From Acheta domesticus (Eukaryota > Arthropoda > Insecta > Orthoptera > Gryllidae): a DNA stretch of 64,000 nucleotides. The notes beneath the pieces are model-generated. The model had not been told where the DNA came from. It saw nothing but the letters and a program-made list of their open reading frames with translations, and ran no database searches. The translations under genes and the position numbers were made by a program. How positions within the stretch are numbered: position 1 is the first letter of the stretch; each line of letters begins with the position of its first letter. Shown one piece after another: positions 54,201 to 56,552 of this stretch. The DNA lies in assembly GCA_031308135.1 (NCBI GenBank), contig JAHLJT010008446.1, positions 165,962,241-166,026,240 of the forward strand. The letters are read 5' to 3'.

Positions 54201-56552
54201 AGAGTGCAAAAATGAACTTGAGAGGGAAAATAACGTCAGATAACATTGAAGTTGATATGCAAACTGTGAATCAAGATCTTGAGCCAGGTAAAACATAGAC
54301 GTCTGGGCAATGAAGAATGTGAGACCATCTCGAAAGAGACAATGAAAGAGAGAATTCGCAGGGAGTGTTACAGAAGAATGAGTCTTGCCCCTGCAGTCCG
54401 CTCTGAACTCCTGGAATAAAATATCTGGAATAGGTAGTTTTGCGATGCCTGTAGCCGAGTACAGTTTCGGACTAGTGGACTGATAGAGCAATAAATTCGA
54501 ATAATGGATCGAAAAACTAGAAAACTGCTTTCATTGCATCGTGTCACGCACCCTCGATCTGATGTACATAGACGTAGTGTCATTTGAGGAAGGAGGAAAA
54601 GGTCTCAGACAAATTGAAGCCTCCTGGCACAATGCAATTGTCGGGATGGGAAGTATGTCGTCAGCCGTCAAGAACAACACATGAGGCAGGTCATTAAATC
54701 TGACCCAAAAAGGGGAAAGAGACGTTATTAGTGTAGCAAGTCGCGTTGCGAAGAAAACTATGAAAGTCACGCTGAATAACACACTGAAGTTCTGATGCTA
54801 CTTAACATGAAACATGAGACAATTCTTTGACAGTCCCTATATCTGCTCCTTAGGAAGGCGCTTGCAACGGGGAGTAGACTTATAATCAACCGACTCATGT
54901 CATCTTTAGTAATGAATAATAATAATAAATAAATAAATAAATAAGAAAACTCAGCCTGAAAGCCCTAACACCCACAGTAATCTCACGAGGTCACAGCTTC
55001 CTGAGTTCGCTGAGAAAAGGGAGGGGAAGAAAAAGGGACGCCTTACGTCCACGGCGTACGCCGCATCTCCATGGAGGAACACACATGGTAAGACGTACGA
55101 AATACCAAGGCATCGGGTTCATTCTGAGCGAGAAATAGTCTGCTCGATGAAGGTAGTGCCATTGGCGCACTCTGTGGAATAGAACGTAAACTACTCTGCC
55201 AGTTCTACTTTGTCACCGTCTCATCCATAAGAGACGCATTTAAACCAACACAGAATTCTTTATACAGAGTTCATTGGGCAGAGACGGTGCCAATGCGTAG
55301 GTAGCTTCGCGGTTTATCTTTGGAAACAGCAAGTCACTGCTCACTGGGCATTTTGAGACTATTGATAGAGCATCGTAGGACACGTTCATTCAAATAAATG
55401 ACTATCAAGAAAATTCTTTTGAAGTAACGAAAATGATGAAAATCATGAGCCAGTGTGGCGTGCGTTGTAGCCTATAGCCCCTAATTATTCGGACATTTTC
55501 ACGCCATTGCAGCGCGATGTCTGGCAGTATGCAGGTGCCGACGGCGAGTGCAGAGCAGGGCAGAATTCATGTTGCGAAGCACCACAACAGCAAGACGTTT
55601 TTAGGAAAGTATACAAAGAAAGCCATTTTTCGATCGAGCATTTCAAGAAGCAAAACAGACGCACGGGCTCTGGTGTTTTATAAATGTATAGAATAACCCC
55701 TCGTACGCCGCGGTGGCGTGGCGACCGCTAGGCTCTCGCGGAGGAATGGAAGATGGAGGAGTGAAGGGGGTACCGCGGGAGACCCTCCCGGAAACTTGTG
55801 ATGCGACGGGGGGGGGGCGCGGGCCACCAGGCGAGCCGCCTCGCTGCGGTGGTTCTTCCGGGAACTTCGCCACGGCAGTCGAGAAACTTGCACTGCGTTT
55901 CGGCGACAATTGCATTGTCCACGTGCGCGTGCAAGTGGTTTGAAAGCACGCTCGAACACGTCTCGCGCTTCATCGCATAAACTTTAGTCTACCCCACTTG
56001 CTCTTCTCGTACTCTTCATTTCTACTTAATTTTGCAGATTGTGTGCAGAAGAAACTGAAATGAACCTAGTTTTATAGTATTAAAAAATTGTTTATTCTTA
56101 GTAGGGATTTATTTTTTGCAGAATTGAATGCAAATGTTTTGGAATGTTTCAGAGAAATAAGTTACATAGATATTCTAGTATGTATTGAAAGTATTGCCTA
56201 GTATGTATTGTATGTCTAGTTGTCTAGTATGTATTGTATTGTATGTTACATAGATATCCTAGTATGTGAACAATGAAATGTTATGCATTGTGTCATGTAA
56301 ATTCGAACTTAAATCAGTTGTAAAAATGAGATTTTGTTTAGTTAATTTATGCCCTAATTTTTAGATGTGTATTTTACTTTATTTCAGGTTGAAGGATTGC
56401 CTTATGATTATAAGGTGGACATATATTCGCTTGGAGTAATTTTATTTGAGCTTCTATATCCATTCTCTACACAAATGGAAAGAGCTGATGTTTTACTCGC
56501 TCTTCGAAGAAACACGTTTCCAGAGTCTTTCAAACATGAGTTTAAAGATGAG
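660..56552 (+). CDS. EIF2AK3: PERK/PEK-type eIF2-alpha kinase gene, partial, seven exons, with three disabling lesions
   Basis: PERK is an ER transmembrane kinase that phosphorylates eIF2-alpha when unfolded proteins accumulate in the ER lumen. Seven exons with GT-AG borders give, in order: end of the lumenal part and a WWKEV membrane start; the membrane segment; RYLLDFEPV and glycine loop [27 protein letters not shown] and VRYFNAW; a polar insert then YLYIQMQLC and HRDLK; PSNIFF, DFG and [24 protein letters not shown] and FSTQMER. The YFNAW, IQMQLC and FSTQMER blocks are typical of PERK rather than GCN2 or PKR. The start codon, most of the sensor and the final kinase exon(s) lie outside the window. 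Introns are about 11.9, 3.9, 5.7, 16.3, 5.4 and 11.2 kb. Exon 2 has a frameshift, exon 3 an in-frame stop and exon 5 a frameshift, so the locus may be a pseudogene or carry assembly errors. The symbol rests on family similarity. Confidence 0.9.
814..1340. other. Intron 1 left part, no gene recognised
   Basis: The sequence is AT-rich to about 900, then of more balanced composition. I recognise no coding, RNA or repeat signature here. Confidence 0.5.
1351..1412 (+). repeat. tRNA-derived SINE head
   Basis: A polymerase III A-box-like TAGCTCAGAGC (about 1353) is followed 30 bases later by GGGTTCGATTCCC (1394-1406), a near-perfect B box. The spacing and order match a tRNA gene, but a complete cloverleaf cannot be folded with confidence. 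The segment runs on into non-tRNA sequence with a cytosine-rich tract near 1496-1520. It fits the promoter head of a tRNA-derived SINE better than a functional tRNA. Confidence 0.6.
1806..1871 (+). repeat. 5S rRNA-like segment (SINE3-type or 5S-derived repeat)
   Basis: The segment contains GAGATTAAGCG, TCGGGACTCGCGGG, TTGGGAGACCGGCT and GGAACCCCGGG in this order. That resembles the internal control region and 3' half of animal 5S rRNA (A box, intermediate element and C box around GGGxGACCGCxTGGGAA). The 5' half of 5S is not recognisable. This suggests a 5S-derived SINE or retro-copy remnant. The match was made by eye. Confidence 0.5.
3372..3656 (+). pseudogene. LINE copy A ORF1 zinc-knuckle remnant
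   Basis: Gag-like ORF1 proteins of I-type LINEs bind element RNA through CCHC knuckles. Here the first knuckle reads [14 protein letters not shown] in one frame. [14 protein letters not shown] and HCVNCEGD appear in the overlapping frame from 3416, so a frameshift separates knuckles 1 and 2. The same segment is present in copy C at about 34010-34190. Confidence 0.7.
4877..5145 (+). repeat. Short repeat inserted in LINE copy A, starting with (GTTTA)n
   Basis: Six near-perfect GTTTA units (4877-4906) are followed by a TTATTTTACGTGGCGAGACT block and a pyrimidine/purine-mixed body ending near GGCTTTACTTCCCCTCCG. Copy C lacks this segment: its sequence passes directly from the CGCAGCCACCGC area to the equivalent of CCATGGTGGAATG (5183). 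It is therefore a later insertion into copy A. A SINE or MITE is likely. The right border is approximate. Confidence 0.5.
7790..9075 (+). pseudogene. Possible Ty3-type gag fragment
   Basis: The strongest part is 8256-8510, with a frame reading [20 protein letters not shown] and [10 protein letters not shown]. This is the W/F-x-x-F-x-x-x-F-x-x-x-Y-W pattern seen in arthropod Ty3/mdg4-type gag proteins. Upstream lies purine-rich sequence that could be a charged coiled region. Near 8850 a frame reads [10 protein letters not shown], a possible start of a protease domain, but no D-T/S-G motif was found. All frames are interrupted. Low confidence. Confidence 0.3.
9076..9948. other. GC-richer stretch of unknown nature with a TATA-like box
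   Basis: The composition differs clearly from the AT-rich surroundings. There is a self-complementary GTTGCCGGG...CCCGGCAAC near 9099-9121 and a TATATATAAAAG box at about 9196-9207. The layout could be part of an LTR promoter linked to the gag-like remnant on its left, but no paired LTR was found. No convincing protein is present. Confidence 0.3.
9949..11112 (-). repeat. Helitron-like repeat family, near full-length copy 1
   Basis: Read on the minus strand, the copy ends in GGAAAGTCTGT...CTGTAGCACCACTAG and is followed by T. Its other end contains GGGGAAAGTTATGTAATGC. Inside are blocks shared with the copies at 17605, 19200 and 31265, for example TCAAGGACCCACAAAACG and AACTGGATTTACCC on the + strand. 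No coding capacity is seen. A 24-bp unit is duplicated in tandem at 10501-10548. Termination at CTAG with a 3' T is what non-autonomous Helitrons show, but no strong 3' hairpin was found. Confidence 0.6.
10501..10548 (+). repeat. 24-bp tandem duplication
   Basis: Two perfect units starting TGAAAAATGGGACTTAACC lie head to tail inside the repeat copy at 9949-11112. Confidence 0.8.
11118..12699. other. Intron 1 right part, AT-rich, with assembly gap
   Basis: No gene or known repeat is recognised around the N run. Two similar segments at about 11880-12120 share TACATGGGTATTTGTCGCT-type sequence, a small local duplication. Confidence 0.5.
11771..11870. other. Assembly gap, 100 N
   Basis: There are exactly 100 N bases, the usual placeholder for a gap of unknown size. 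It lies inside PERK intron 1, so the true intron length is uncertain. Confidence 0.98.
12700..12795 (+). CDS. EIF2AK3: PERK exon 2: membrane segment, frameshifted
   Basis: The acceptor is TTTGCAG and the donor GTGAGC. Continuing from exon 1 it reads [13 protein letters not shown] and then hits TGA at 12740-12742. One frame over, the same exon reads [19 protein letters not shown] up to the donor. The two parts together make a normal hydrophobic membrane helix with a polar cytosolic edge, so one base appears to be missing between about 12722 and 12739. With or without that base, the exon ends in a phase that does not fit exon 3, which needs one base carried over. This suggests a missed small exon or another lesion. 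Confidence 0.6.
12796..15300. other. Intron 2 left part, AT-rich, no gene recognised
   Basis: The stretch contains a short (ATG)n run at about 13312-13328 and long A/T-rich tracts. An open frame of 98 codons on the minus strand at 14562-14858 has no family resemblance and is probably chance. Confidence 0.5.
15307..15590 (+). mobile_element. I-superfamily LINE fragment, copy B (5' leader and ORF1 start)
   Basis: It matches the 5' leader of copies A and C (ACTGAACTCCAGAGTGAG, then ATCCATGGCGGG, then CATTCCCCCACTATATCTCC). It continues into the ORF1 start, read as [17 protein letters not shown], which parallels [18 protein letters not shown] in copy C. It breaks off at about 15570-15590 where a Helitron-like copy begins. 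Confidence 0.75.
15575..15943 (+). repeat. Helitron-like repeat family, copy 2 (partial)
   Basis: It shares GTATTTGTGAGTTAATGTAC and AAAGAAAATTGCCATTTGG-type blocks with the copies at 18540 and 30240. It ends GTGCCATTCTGTAGCACTAC then TAG, giving CTAG at 15940-15943 followed by T. It is truncated at the left where it joins LINE fragment B. Confidence 0.6.
16085..16160 (+). repeat. tRNA-like SINE head
   Basis: GGTGGTGCTGTGG could be a loose A box, and GTTCGAATCCCAGG (about 16132-16145) is a good B box, ending in GCCGGGCA. The acceptor ends do not pair into a convincing cloverleaf. A tRNA-derived SINE remnant is more likely than a tRNA gene. Confidence 0.5.
16691..16916 (+). CDS. EIF2AK3: PERK exon 3: juxtamembrane part, glycine loop and catalytic lysine, with in-frame stop
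   Basis: The acceptor is ATTCCCAG and the donor GTAAGG. The frame reads [17 protein letters not shown], then [20 protein letters not shown] and FEAKK, then TAA at 16867-16869, then [24 protein letters not shown] is the ATP-binding glycine loop and the K of AIK is the expected catalytic lysine. The stop sits where PERK orthologues have a short N-K type segment, and the sequence is in frame on both sides. It is therefore a change within an A/T-rich run rather than a net frameshift. If real, translation would end before the catalytic lysine. Confidence 0.9.
16920..17600. other. Intron 3 left part, no gene recognised
   Basis: The stretch is AT-rich with a short GC-rich island at about 17215-17345. 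No domain, RNA or repeat end was identified. Confidence 0.5.
17605..18900 (+). repeat. Helitron-like repeat family, copy 3
   Basis: It begins near a palindromic ATACATACGTATATACGG and TAGTATAGGGAAAGTTATG, the reverse complement of the right end of copy 1. It then carries the family's internal blocks (AAGCAAAAAGTGGATAAATC, GTGGGTCCTTGATACC, GTATTTGTGAGTTGATGTAC, TACTTTGGGCGGC). The CTAG end is not preserved. No coding potential. Confidence 0.55.
19200..19580 (-). repeat. Helitron-like repeat family, copy 4 (partial)
   Basis: On the + strand it shows TATCAAGGACCCACAAAAC, GATTCTGGC, AACTGGATTTATCCAC and CATTTCTCTATACTGCG. These parallel the right-hand 350 bases of copy 1 in the same orientation. 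Confidence 0.55.
19581..20040. other. Intron 3 middle, no gene recognised
   Basis: This stretch of mixed composition between repeat copy 4 and the transposase relic may hold part of that transposon's non-coding end. No terminal inverted repeat was matched. Confidence 0.4.
20049..21435 (-). pseudogene. IS630/Tc1-mariner-superfamily transposase, decayed
   Basis: Read on the minus strand: an N-terminal helix-turn-helix region with [17 protein letters not shown] (about 21200-21300), then [13 protein letters not shown] (first catalytic D, about 20870) and [17 protein letters not shown]. In a shifted frame VLDNAPYH follows (second D, about 20600), then [18 protein letters not shown], and one base over [12 protein letters not shown] (third acidic residue, about 20345). 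The C-terminus is acidic, with [18 protein letters not shown]. This order matches the insect DDE_3-type family with LDET and DNAPYH motifs. At least three frameshifts break it. Terminal inverted repeats were not found. Confidence 0.85.
21480..22591. other. Intron 3 right part, no gene recognised
   Basis: A less AT-rich patch (21500-21700) may be the outer end of the transposon encoded at 20049-21435. The rest is strongly AT-rich, up to the splice acceptor of PERK exon 4. Confidence 0.5.
22592..22735 (+). CDS. EIF2AK3: PERK exon 4: alpha-C helix and N-lobe strands
   Basis: The acceptor is TTTGAAG and the donor GTAAGT. The first base completes the split codon from exon 3. The frame reads [39 protein letters not shown] and RHDSMLLKR. 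The E of LREVKAL is the expected alpha-C glutamate that pairs with the catalytic lysine. VRYFNAW followed by a PP-x-x-W segment is characteristic of PERK. No lesion is seen. The exon leaves two bases that join the first base of exon 5 as an arginine codon. Confidence 0.93.
22736..23560. other. Intron 4 left part, no gene recognised
   Basis: AT-rich. A 99-codon open frame at 23216-23515 has no family resemblance and no splice support. Confidence 0.5.
23600..24720 (+). pseudogene. Tc1-like transposase, decayed
   Basis: N-terminal traces read [20 protein letters not shown] at about 23678. The core has [20 protein letters not shown] followed by [20 protein letters not shown] (24210-24330). The C-terminal catalytic region reads [17 protein letters not shown] and [20 protein letters not shown] (about 24390-24515), then [16 protein letters not shown]. 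The DxKPIE segment carries the third catalytic acid of DD34E transposases. These blocks lie in different frames, so the gene is dead. Terminal repeats were not located. Confidence 0.85.
24844..24932 (+). repeat. (CA)n/(CACG)n microsatellite
   Basis: Impure CA dinucleotide tract with CACG and CATG interruptions, about 89 bases. Confidence 0.9.
25418..25477 (+). repeat. (ATT)20 microsatellite, possible tail of minus-strand LINE
   Basis: There are twenty uninterrupted ATT triplets. It lies at the 3' side of the minus-strand RTE relic. On the minus strand it reads (AAT)n, so it may have started as that LINE's tail. This link is inferred. Confidence 0.9.
26857..26868 (+). repeat. Target-site duplication, left copy
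   Basis: GACATCAGACTT, identical to 28775-28786, flanks the nested LINE. It marks where that LINE entered the RTE reverse transcriptase region. Confidence 0.8.
26869..28774 (-). mobile_element. 5'-truncated I-superfamily-like LINE nested in the RTE element
   Basis: It is flanked by perfect 12-bp duplications. On the minus strand it starts inside the reverse transcriptase C-terminal part: [20 protein letters not shown], then [15 protein letters not shown], then [20 protein letters not shown] and [17 protein letters not shown] (28408-28740). Decayed RNase H-region sequence follows, and then [20 protein letters not shown] and [14 protein letters not shown] (27400-27460). The latter matches the terminal R-x-G-H/C-x-x-C block of RNase H-bearing I-type LINEs. 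The 3' end on the minus strand is an A-rich tail (26869-26940 on + is T-rich). Truncation at the 5' end plus tail and duplication are classic target-primed insertion. Confidence 0.8.
27070..27146 (+). repeat. (AT)n microsatellite
   Basis: An uninterrupted AT dinucleotide run of about 77 bases in the 3' non-coding part of the nested LINE. Confidence 0.9.
28775..28786 (+). repeat. Target-site duplication, right copy
   Basis: GACATCAGACTT, identical to 26857-26868. Confidence 0.8.
28966..29576 (-). mobile_element. Tc1-like transposon fragment nested in the RTE element
   Basis: It is closely similar to the Tc1-like element at 61511-62830: TACCGTGCGGCTGTC, GACGTGTGATGGGA, ACCACAAACCGCTCGTCGTG and GGTCGTCGCCATCAAGGC occur in the same order. 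The right end keeps the terminal repeat (TGCAGC, a T-run, GTGCCGATGAGTGTA). The left end is lost: homology starts abruptly at 28968, so the catalytic C-terminal part of the transposase is absent. RTE sequence resumes on both sides. Confidence 0.75.
30000..30623 (+). repeat. Helitron-like repeat family, copy 5 (partial)
   Basis: It shares AAAATGGCTCCAAATT-type, GTATTTGTGAGTTGATGTAC and AGAAAATTGCCATTTGGGAC blocks with copies 2 and 3. It ends with ACGGAAAGTCTGTGTCATTC and TGTAGCAACAATAG followed by T, a mutated version of the family's CTAG|T terminus. Confidence 0.55.
30720..30942 (+). mobile_element. I-superfamily LINE 3' tail, copy D
   Basis: Only the 3' non-coding end is present. TTTGACATGGGCGCCAAGG and GAAGCGCCCTATAAACCCC match the ends of copies A (7727-7780) and C (38526-38576). 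The left limit is approximate. It is a 5'-truncated insertion. Confidence 0.65.
31265..32215 (-). repeat. Helitron-like repeat family, near full-length copy 6
   Basis: On the + strand the left end reads ATAGTGGTACTAAAGAATGG and ACAGACTTTCCCGTATTAG, parallel to copy 1. The right end reads TATCAAGGACCCTCAAAAG, CATTTAACCACTTTTTCG and AACTTTCCCTAACTATG. The internal order agrees with copy 1 over about 950 bases. The terminal CTAG is mutated to ATAG. An 18-base A run lies near 31357-31373. Confidence 0.6.
32216..33260. other. Intron 4 stretch, no gene recognised
   Basis: It contains the short direct duplication CATCAATATTTTTATTC (about 32325-32352) and a GATGATGATCGCTACGCGATC pattern near 32441. 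A 118-codon open frame at 32771-33127 shows no family signature. The segment 33050-33260 may be the outer 5' leader of LINE copy C, but copy A has no match there. Confidence 0.45.
33500..34650 (+). pseudogene. LINE copy C ORF1 (gag-like, zinc knuckles)
   Basis: It begins around [20 protein letters not shown] (33511). It continues with [20 protein letters not shown] and a region equivalent to [20 protein letters not shown] (about 33990-34045) in another frame. [12 protein letters not shown] and a CVNCEGDHA block follow (34075-34165). These CCHC-type knuckles are the RNA-binding part of I-type ORF1 proteins. The 3' part at 34159-34623 is serine/threonine-rich. Frames change at least twice. Confidence 0.8.
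34684..35160 (+). pseudogene. LINE copy C endonuclease domain, interrupted by microsatellite
   Basis: Traces of an apurinic-type endonuclease: [13 protein letters not shown] (34757-34795) holds the Q-E-T motif with the catalytic glutamate. [20 protein letters not shown] (35049-35110) holds the D-x-N-A-H motif. Between them a TA/GA dinucleotide expansion replaces domain sequence, which breaks the enzyme. Confidence 0.8.
34979..35047 (+). repeat. (TA)n(GA)n compound microsatellite
   Basis: A TA run followed by a GA/GAAA run, about 69 bases, inside the endonuclease region of LINE copy C. Confidence 0.9.
35167..36928 (+). pseudogene. LINE copy C reverse transcriptase domain
   Basis: The 214-codon frame from 35815 reads [60 protein letters not shown] and [20 protein letters not shown], then [14 protein letters not shown]. 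The first D of FDIEKAY is the catalytic aspartate of RT motif A. The usual following AYD-T is AYG-T here. A later frame gives [17 protein letters not shown] (36602-36665), the F-x-D-D catalytic motif C, then [14 protein letters not shown]. At least two frameshifts lie between the motifs. Confidence 0.9.
37344..37380 (+). repeat. GACCTGTAACT short tandem repeat
   Basis: Three to four imperfect units of about 11 bases inside LINE copy C, between the reverse transcriptase and RNase H parts. Confidence 0.6.
37510..38310 (+). pseudogene. LINE copy C RNase H domain and C-terminal knuckle
   Basis: [18 protein letters not shown] (37535-37590) has the first catalytic [16 protein letters not shown] has the E and [11 protein letters not shown] the second D. 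After a duplicated stretch, [20 protein letters not shown] (37908-37968) holds the G-H-x-G-I-x-G-N-E-x-A-D end. [19 protein letters not shown] and [12 protein letters not shown] (38168-38265) form the terminal block. All catalytic residues are visible, but frames shift between blocks. Confidence 0.85.
37679..37851 (+). repeat. Partial tandem duplication in the LINE RNase H region
   Basis: The segment with AACGTCGTTGCGGCTAGTAG, CTCTCAGCTCTCTTC and TTCGTCAGAC is followed about 90 bases later by a second version with AACGACGTTGCGGCGAGTAG, the same CTCTCAGCTCTCTTC and TTCGTCAGAC. It repeats the region of the third catalytic residue. Confidence 0.65.
38577..39068. other. Intron 4 right end, no gene recognised
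   Basis: AT-rich sequence between LINE copy C and PERK exon 5, ending in the acceptor TTGATTCCAG. Confidence 0.5.
39069..39592 (+). CDS. EIF2AK3: PERK exon 5: kinase insert and catalytic loop, frameshifted
   Basis: The acceptor is GATTCCAG and the donor is GTAAGATT directly after HRDLK. The frame starts [18 protein letters not shown], stays open through an acidic, serine-rich insert, and would end at TGA 39274-39276. From about 39236 another frame takes over and reads [11 protein letters not shown], then [20 protein letters not shown], then [20 protein letters not shown]. Dropping one A from the seven-A run at 39239-39245 joins both halves, so a one-base insertion there is the simplest explanation. 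The low-complexity insert between kinase lobes is usual for PERK. HRDLK carries the catalytic aspartate and lysine. Confidence 0.9.
39838..40440 (-). repeat. Helitron-like repeat family, copy 7 (divergent)
   Basis: It starts on + with CTAGTGGTGTTAAGAC (CTAG at 39838-39841, preceded by A). It carries blocks like AATTTTGTAGTTTTGATGTG and AATTTGAAGGAAACAAG that resemble the family's interior. GCGCATACTTTC occurs both at 39852 and 40444. A tRNA-like minus-strand piece lies inside (39940-40012). Confidence 0.35.
39940..40012 (-). repeat. tRNA-like SINE head, minus strand
   Basis: On the minus strand TAGCGGTGAGGC resembles an A box, and GAGTTTCAGTCTC, a degenerate B box, follows about 33 bases later. 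No clean cloverleaf. A weak SINE-like remnant. Confidence 0.25.
40830..41570 (+). pseudogene. LINE ORF1 (gag-like) fragment
   Basis: A frame at 40835 begins [20 protein letters not shown]. From 41111 a second frame reads [20 protein letters not shown] and [20 protein letters not shown], then [19 protein letters not shown]. This is the conserved block of gag-like ORF1 in I-type insect LINEs, where a Y-W-I-Y segment and a CCHC knuckle follow. Here LDICNI is followed in shifted frames by KEQGHLSKN, a decayed knuckle. It belongs to a different family from copies A-D. No RT follows within reach. Confidence 0.6.
41580..43300. other. Intron 5 AT-rich stretch with repeat fragments
   Basis: 42210-42480 resembles the interior of the Helitron-like family (ATTGCTGGAAATGTCCATA, GTGAGAGAT, GAAAATGGTGTTTGAGCG). 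42545-42590 has GTTTGCCAACGTTTCGG and CTTCATCAGGGC, a complementary pattern like that at 20-50. An (ATT)n run lies at about 42668-42691. No gene was recognised. Confidence 0.4.
43361..43830 (-). repeat. Helitron-like repeat family, copy 8 (partial)
   Basis: On + it starts CTAGTGGTGCTACAGAATGG (43361-43380), preceded by A. It continues with AGTAGAACGGAAATATT, AATGGCAATTTTCTTAG and AACTCACAAATACAATAG, the reverse complements of blocks in copies 2, 3 and 5. It breaks off near 43830, before the other family end. Confidence 0.6.
43831..45039. other. Intron 5 right part, no gene recognised
   Basis: It contains one member of a duplicated segment (44217-44395, see the entry at 49110) and a purine-rich GACAGAGA-type low-complexity tract at about 44472-44600. 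It ends with the acceptor of PERK exon 6. Confidence 0.5.
44217..44395 (+). repeat. Dispersed repeat, member 1
   Basis: It shares CATTAAAAACTAAAATTTTG, AGGCxAAAGGCCTCAA and CxTAATCTACAxGATxxxAC with 49110-49270, in the same orientation. GAGGCxAAAGGCCTC is nearly palindromic. Family unknown. Confidence 0.55.
45040..45213 (+). CDS. EIF2AK3: PERK exon 6: DFG motif and activation segment
   Basis: The acceptor is CGTTTTCAG and the donor GTATGCC. It is exactly 58 codons and continues from HRDLK in phase 0. It reads [20 protein letters not shown], then an activation segment rich in K, T and D, then [18 protein letters not shown] binds magnesium, and G-T-x-L-Y-M-S-P-E-Q is the PERK/eIF2-kinase form of the APE region. 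The threonine before QLYMSPE matches the activation threonine region known in the family. No lesion is seen. Confidence 0.95.
45214..46370. other. Intron 6 left part, no gene recognised
   Basis: AT-rich to about 45930, then a GC-rich patch (45930-46180) whose open frames lack any family signature. It could include sequence flanking the copia-type element that follows. Confidence 0.45.
46371..46761 (+). other. Possible 5' LTR of a Ty1/copia element
   Basis: A plausible LTR start, TGTGCTAACAACC, lies at 46371. The end ...ATCTATCA at 46761 sits directly before a copia-type primer-binding site. The right border is well supported by that site. The left border is a guess, since no second LTR was found. 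Confidence 0.4.
46762..46775 (+). promoter_or_regulatory. Copia-type primer-binding site
   Basis: GGTTATGGACCCAG differs by one base from the GGTTATGGGCCCAG site by which Drosophila copia-like elements prime on the initiator-methionine tRNA half. It lies 76 bases before the gag start at 46851. Confidence 0.65.
46851..47393 (+). pseudogene. Ty1/copia gag, truncated by frameshift
   Basis: Gag forms the particle that packages element RNA. The frame starts [20 protein letters not shown], then [40 protein letters not shown], and [21 protein letters not shown]-x-x-x-W-P-I/x-W-K at the N-terminus, D-x-W-x-x-L in the middle and the following helices are typical of the copia gag family. From about residue 155 the frame departs into unrelated sequence, so a frameshift lies near 47310. 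No zinc knuckle, protease, integrase or RT follows. The element is a 5' fragment. Confidence 0.8.
47400..48825. other. Intron 6 stretch, no gene recognised
   Basis: At 47874-47925 it has only the terminal piece of the Helitron-like family (CTAGTGGTCCTACAAACGG and CAGACTTTCTCGTAATG). The rest is AT-rich without recognisable features. Confidence 0.45.
48826..48833 (+). repeat. 8-bp target-site duplication, left
   Basis: GTTGTGAC, identical to 52163-52170. Confidence 0.75.
49110..49270 (+). repeat. Dispersed repeat, member 2
   Basis: Same orientation and block order as 44217-44395, including CTTAAAAACTAAAATTTTG and GAGGCCAAAGGCCTCAA. Confidence 0.55.
49760..50252 (+). repeat. Helitron-type repeat with 3' hairpin, member 1
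   Basis: The hairpin TGCGAGAGTTCTCGCA (50227-50242) is followed by CGGGTACGC and then AGAG instead of CTAG. Upstream sequence (ATTGAATAAATATTTATTG, ATTAATTGCATTG) parallels member 2. The left limit is approximate. Confidence 0.5.
50940..51224 (+). repeat. Helitron-type repeat with 3' hairpin and CTAG end, member 2
   Basis: The perfect hairpin TGCGAGAGTTCTCGCA (51197-51212) is followed eight bases later by CTAG (51221-51224) and then T. A 16-20 bp hairpin shortly before a CTRR end with a following T is the classical Helitron 3' terminus. No replication-helicase gene is present. The left limit is approximate. Confidence 0.6.
51229..51535 (-). mobile_element. 3' tail of the LINE family seen at 53440-54944
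   Basis: On the minus strand it reads CTGCTCCTTAGGTAGC, GCAACCTGGAGTAGA, CCGACTCATAACATCTTTAG and an (AAT)n tail. This matches 54848-54930 block by block. Upstream a frame gives [11 protein letters not shown], a short block common near the C-terminus of this LINE type. The (ATT)n run at about 51231-51288 on + is its tail. Confidence 0.65.
52163..52170 (+). repeat. 8-bp target-site duplication, right
   Basis: GTTGTGAC, identical to 48826-48833. Confidence 0.75.
52171..53439. other. Intron 6 stretch, no gene recognised
   Basis: AT-rich. 52910-53050 weakly resembles the Helitron-like family interior (GAAAATGTGGAGCCGTTTC). No coding signature. Confidence 0.45.
53440..54944 (+). mobile_element. 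LINE fragment with reverse transcriptase, R4/R2-like restriction-enzyme type (tentative)
   Basis: Frames give [20 protein letters not shown] and KNCRPIT (RT motif 1-2), then [24 protein letters not shown] sequence (motif A, about 53780-53850). [15 protein letters not shown] follows (about 53970), then [17 protein letters not shown] (motif C, about 54080-54130), [20 protein letters not shown] and DVH (about 54500-54560). The DRKTRK...HP-x-x-DVH-x block is found in LINEs of the R2/R4 side. Many frameshifts. It ends with (AAT)n/(AAAT)n at 54915-54944, its likely tail. Clade is tentative. Confidence 0.7.
54915..54944 (+). repeat. (AAT)n(AAAT)n tract, LINE tail
   Basis: AATAATAATAA followed by TAAATAAATAAATAAATAAG directly after the 3' block shared with 51290-51400 on the opposite strand. 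Confidence 0.8.
54945..56387. other. Intron 6 right part, GC-rich patch and short tandem repeat, no gene recognised
   Basis: 55690-55960 is GC-rich with a G run at about 55808-55816. Open frames occur on both strands there, but none has family similarity or splice support. 56166-56265 is a degenerate tandem of CTAGTATGTATTGTATGT. The rest is AT-rich, up to the acceptor of PERK exon 7. Confidence 0.45.
56166..56265 (+). repeat. Degenerate tandem of CTAGTATGTATTG
   Basis: Four or more partial units of ATTCTAGTATGTATTG type, with ACATAGATAT at both outer edges. Confidence 0.55.
56388..56552 (+). CDS. EIF2AK3: PERK exon 7: C-lobe helices E-F-G region
   Basis: The acceptor is TTATTTCAG and the donor GTAATG. 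It has 55 codons in phase 0 and reads [20 protein letters not shown], then [20 protein letters not shown], then [15 protein letters not shown]. The D of KVDIYSLG is the conserved C-lobe aspartate, and FSTQMER is a strong PERK signature. The kinase still needs the final helices with the E-R-P segment. No exon for these was recognised between 56553 and 64000, so the gene probably continues to the right. Confidence 0.93.

Noticed and set aside
55643..55980. Several overlapping open frames on both strands in a GC-rich patch
   Set aside because: High GC makes stops rare; none resembles a known protein or a PERK exon.
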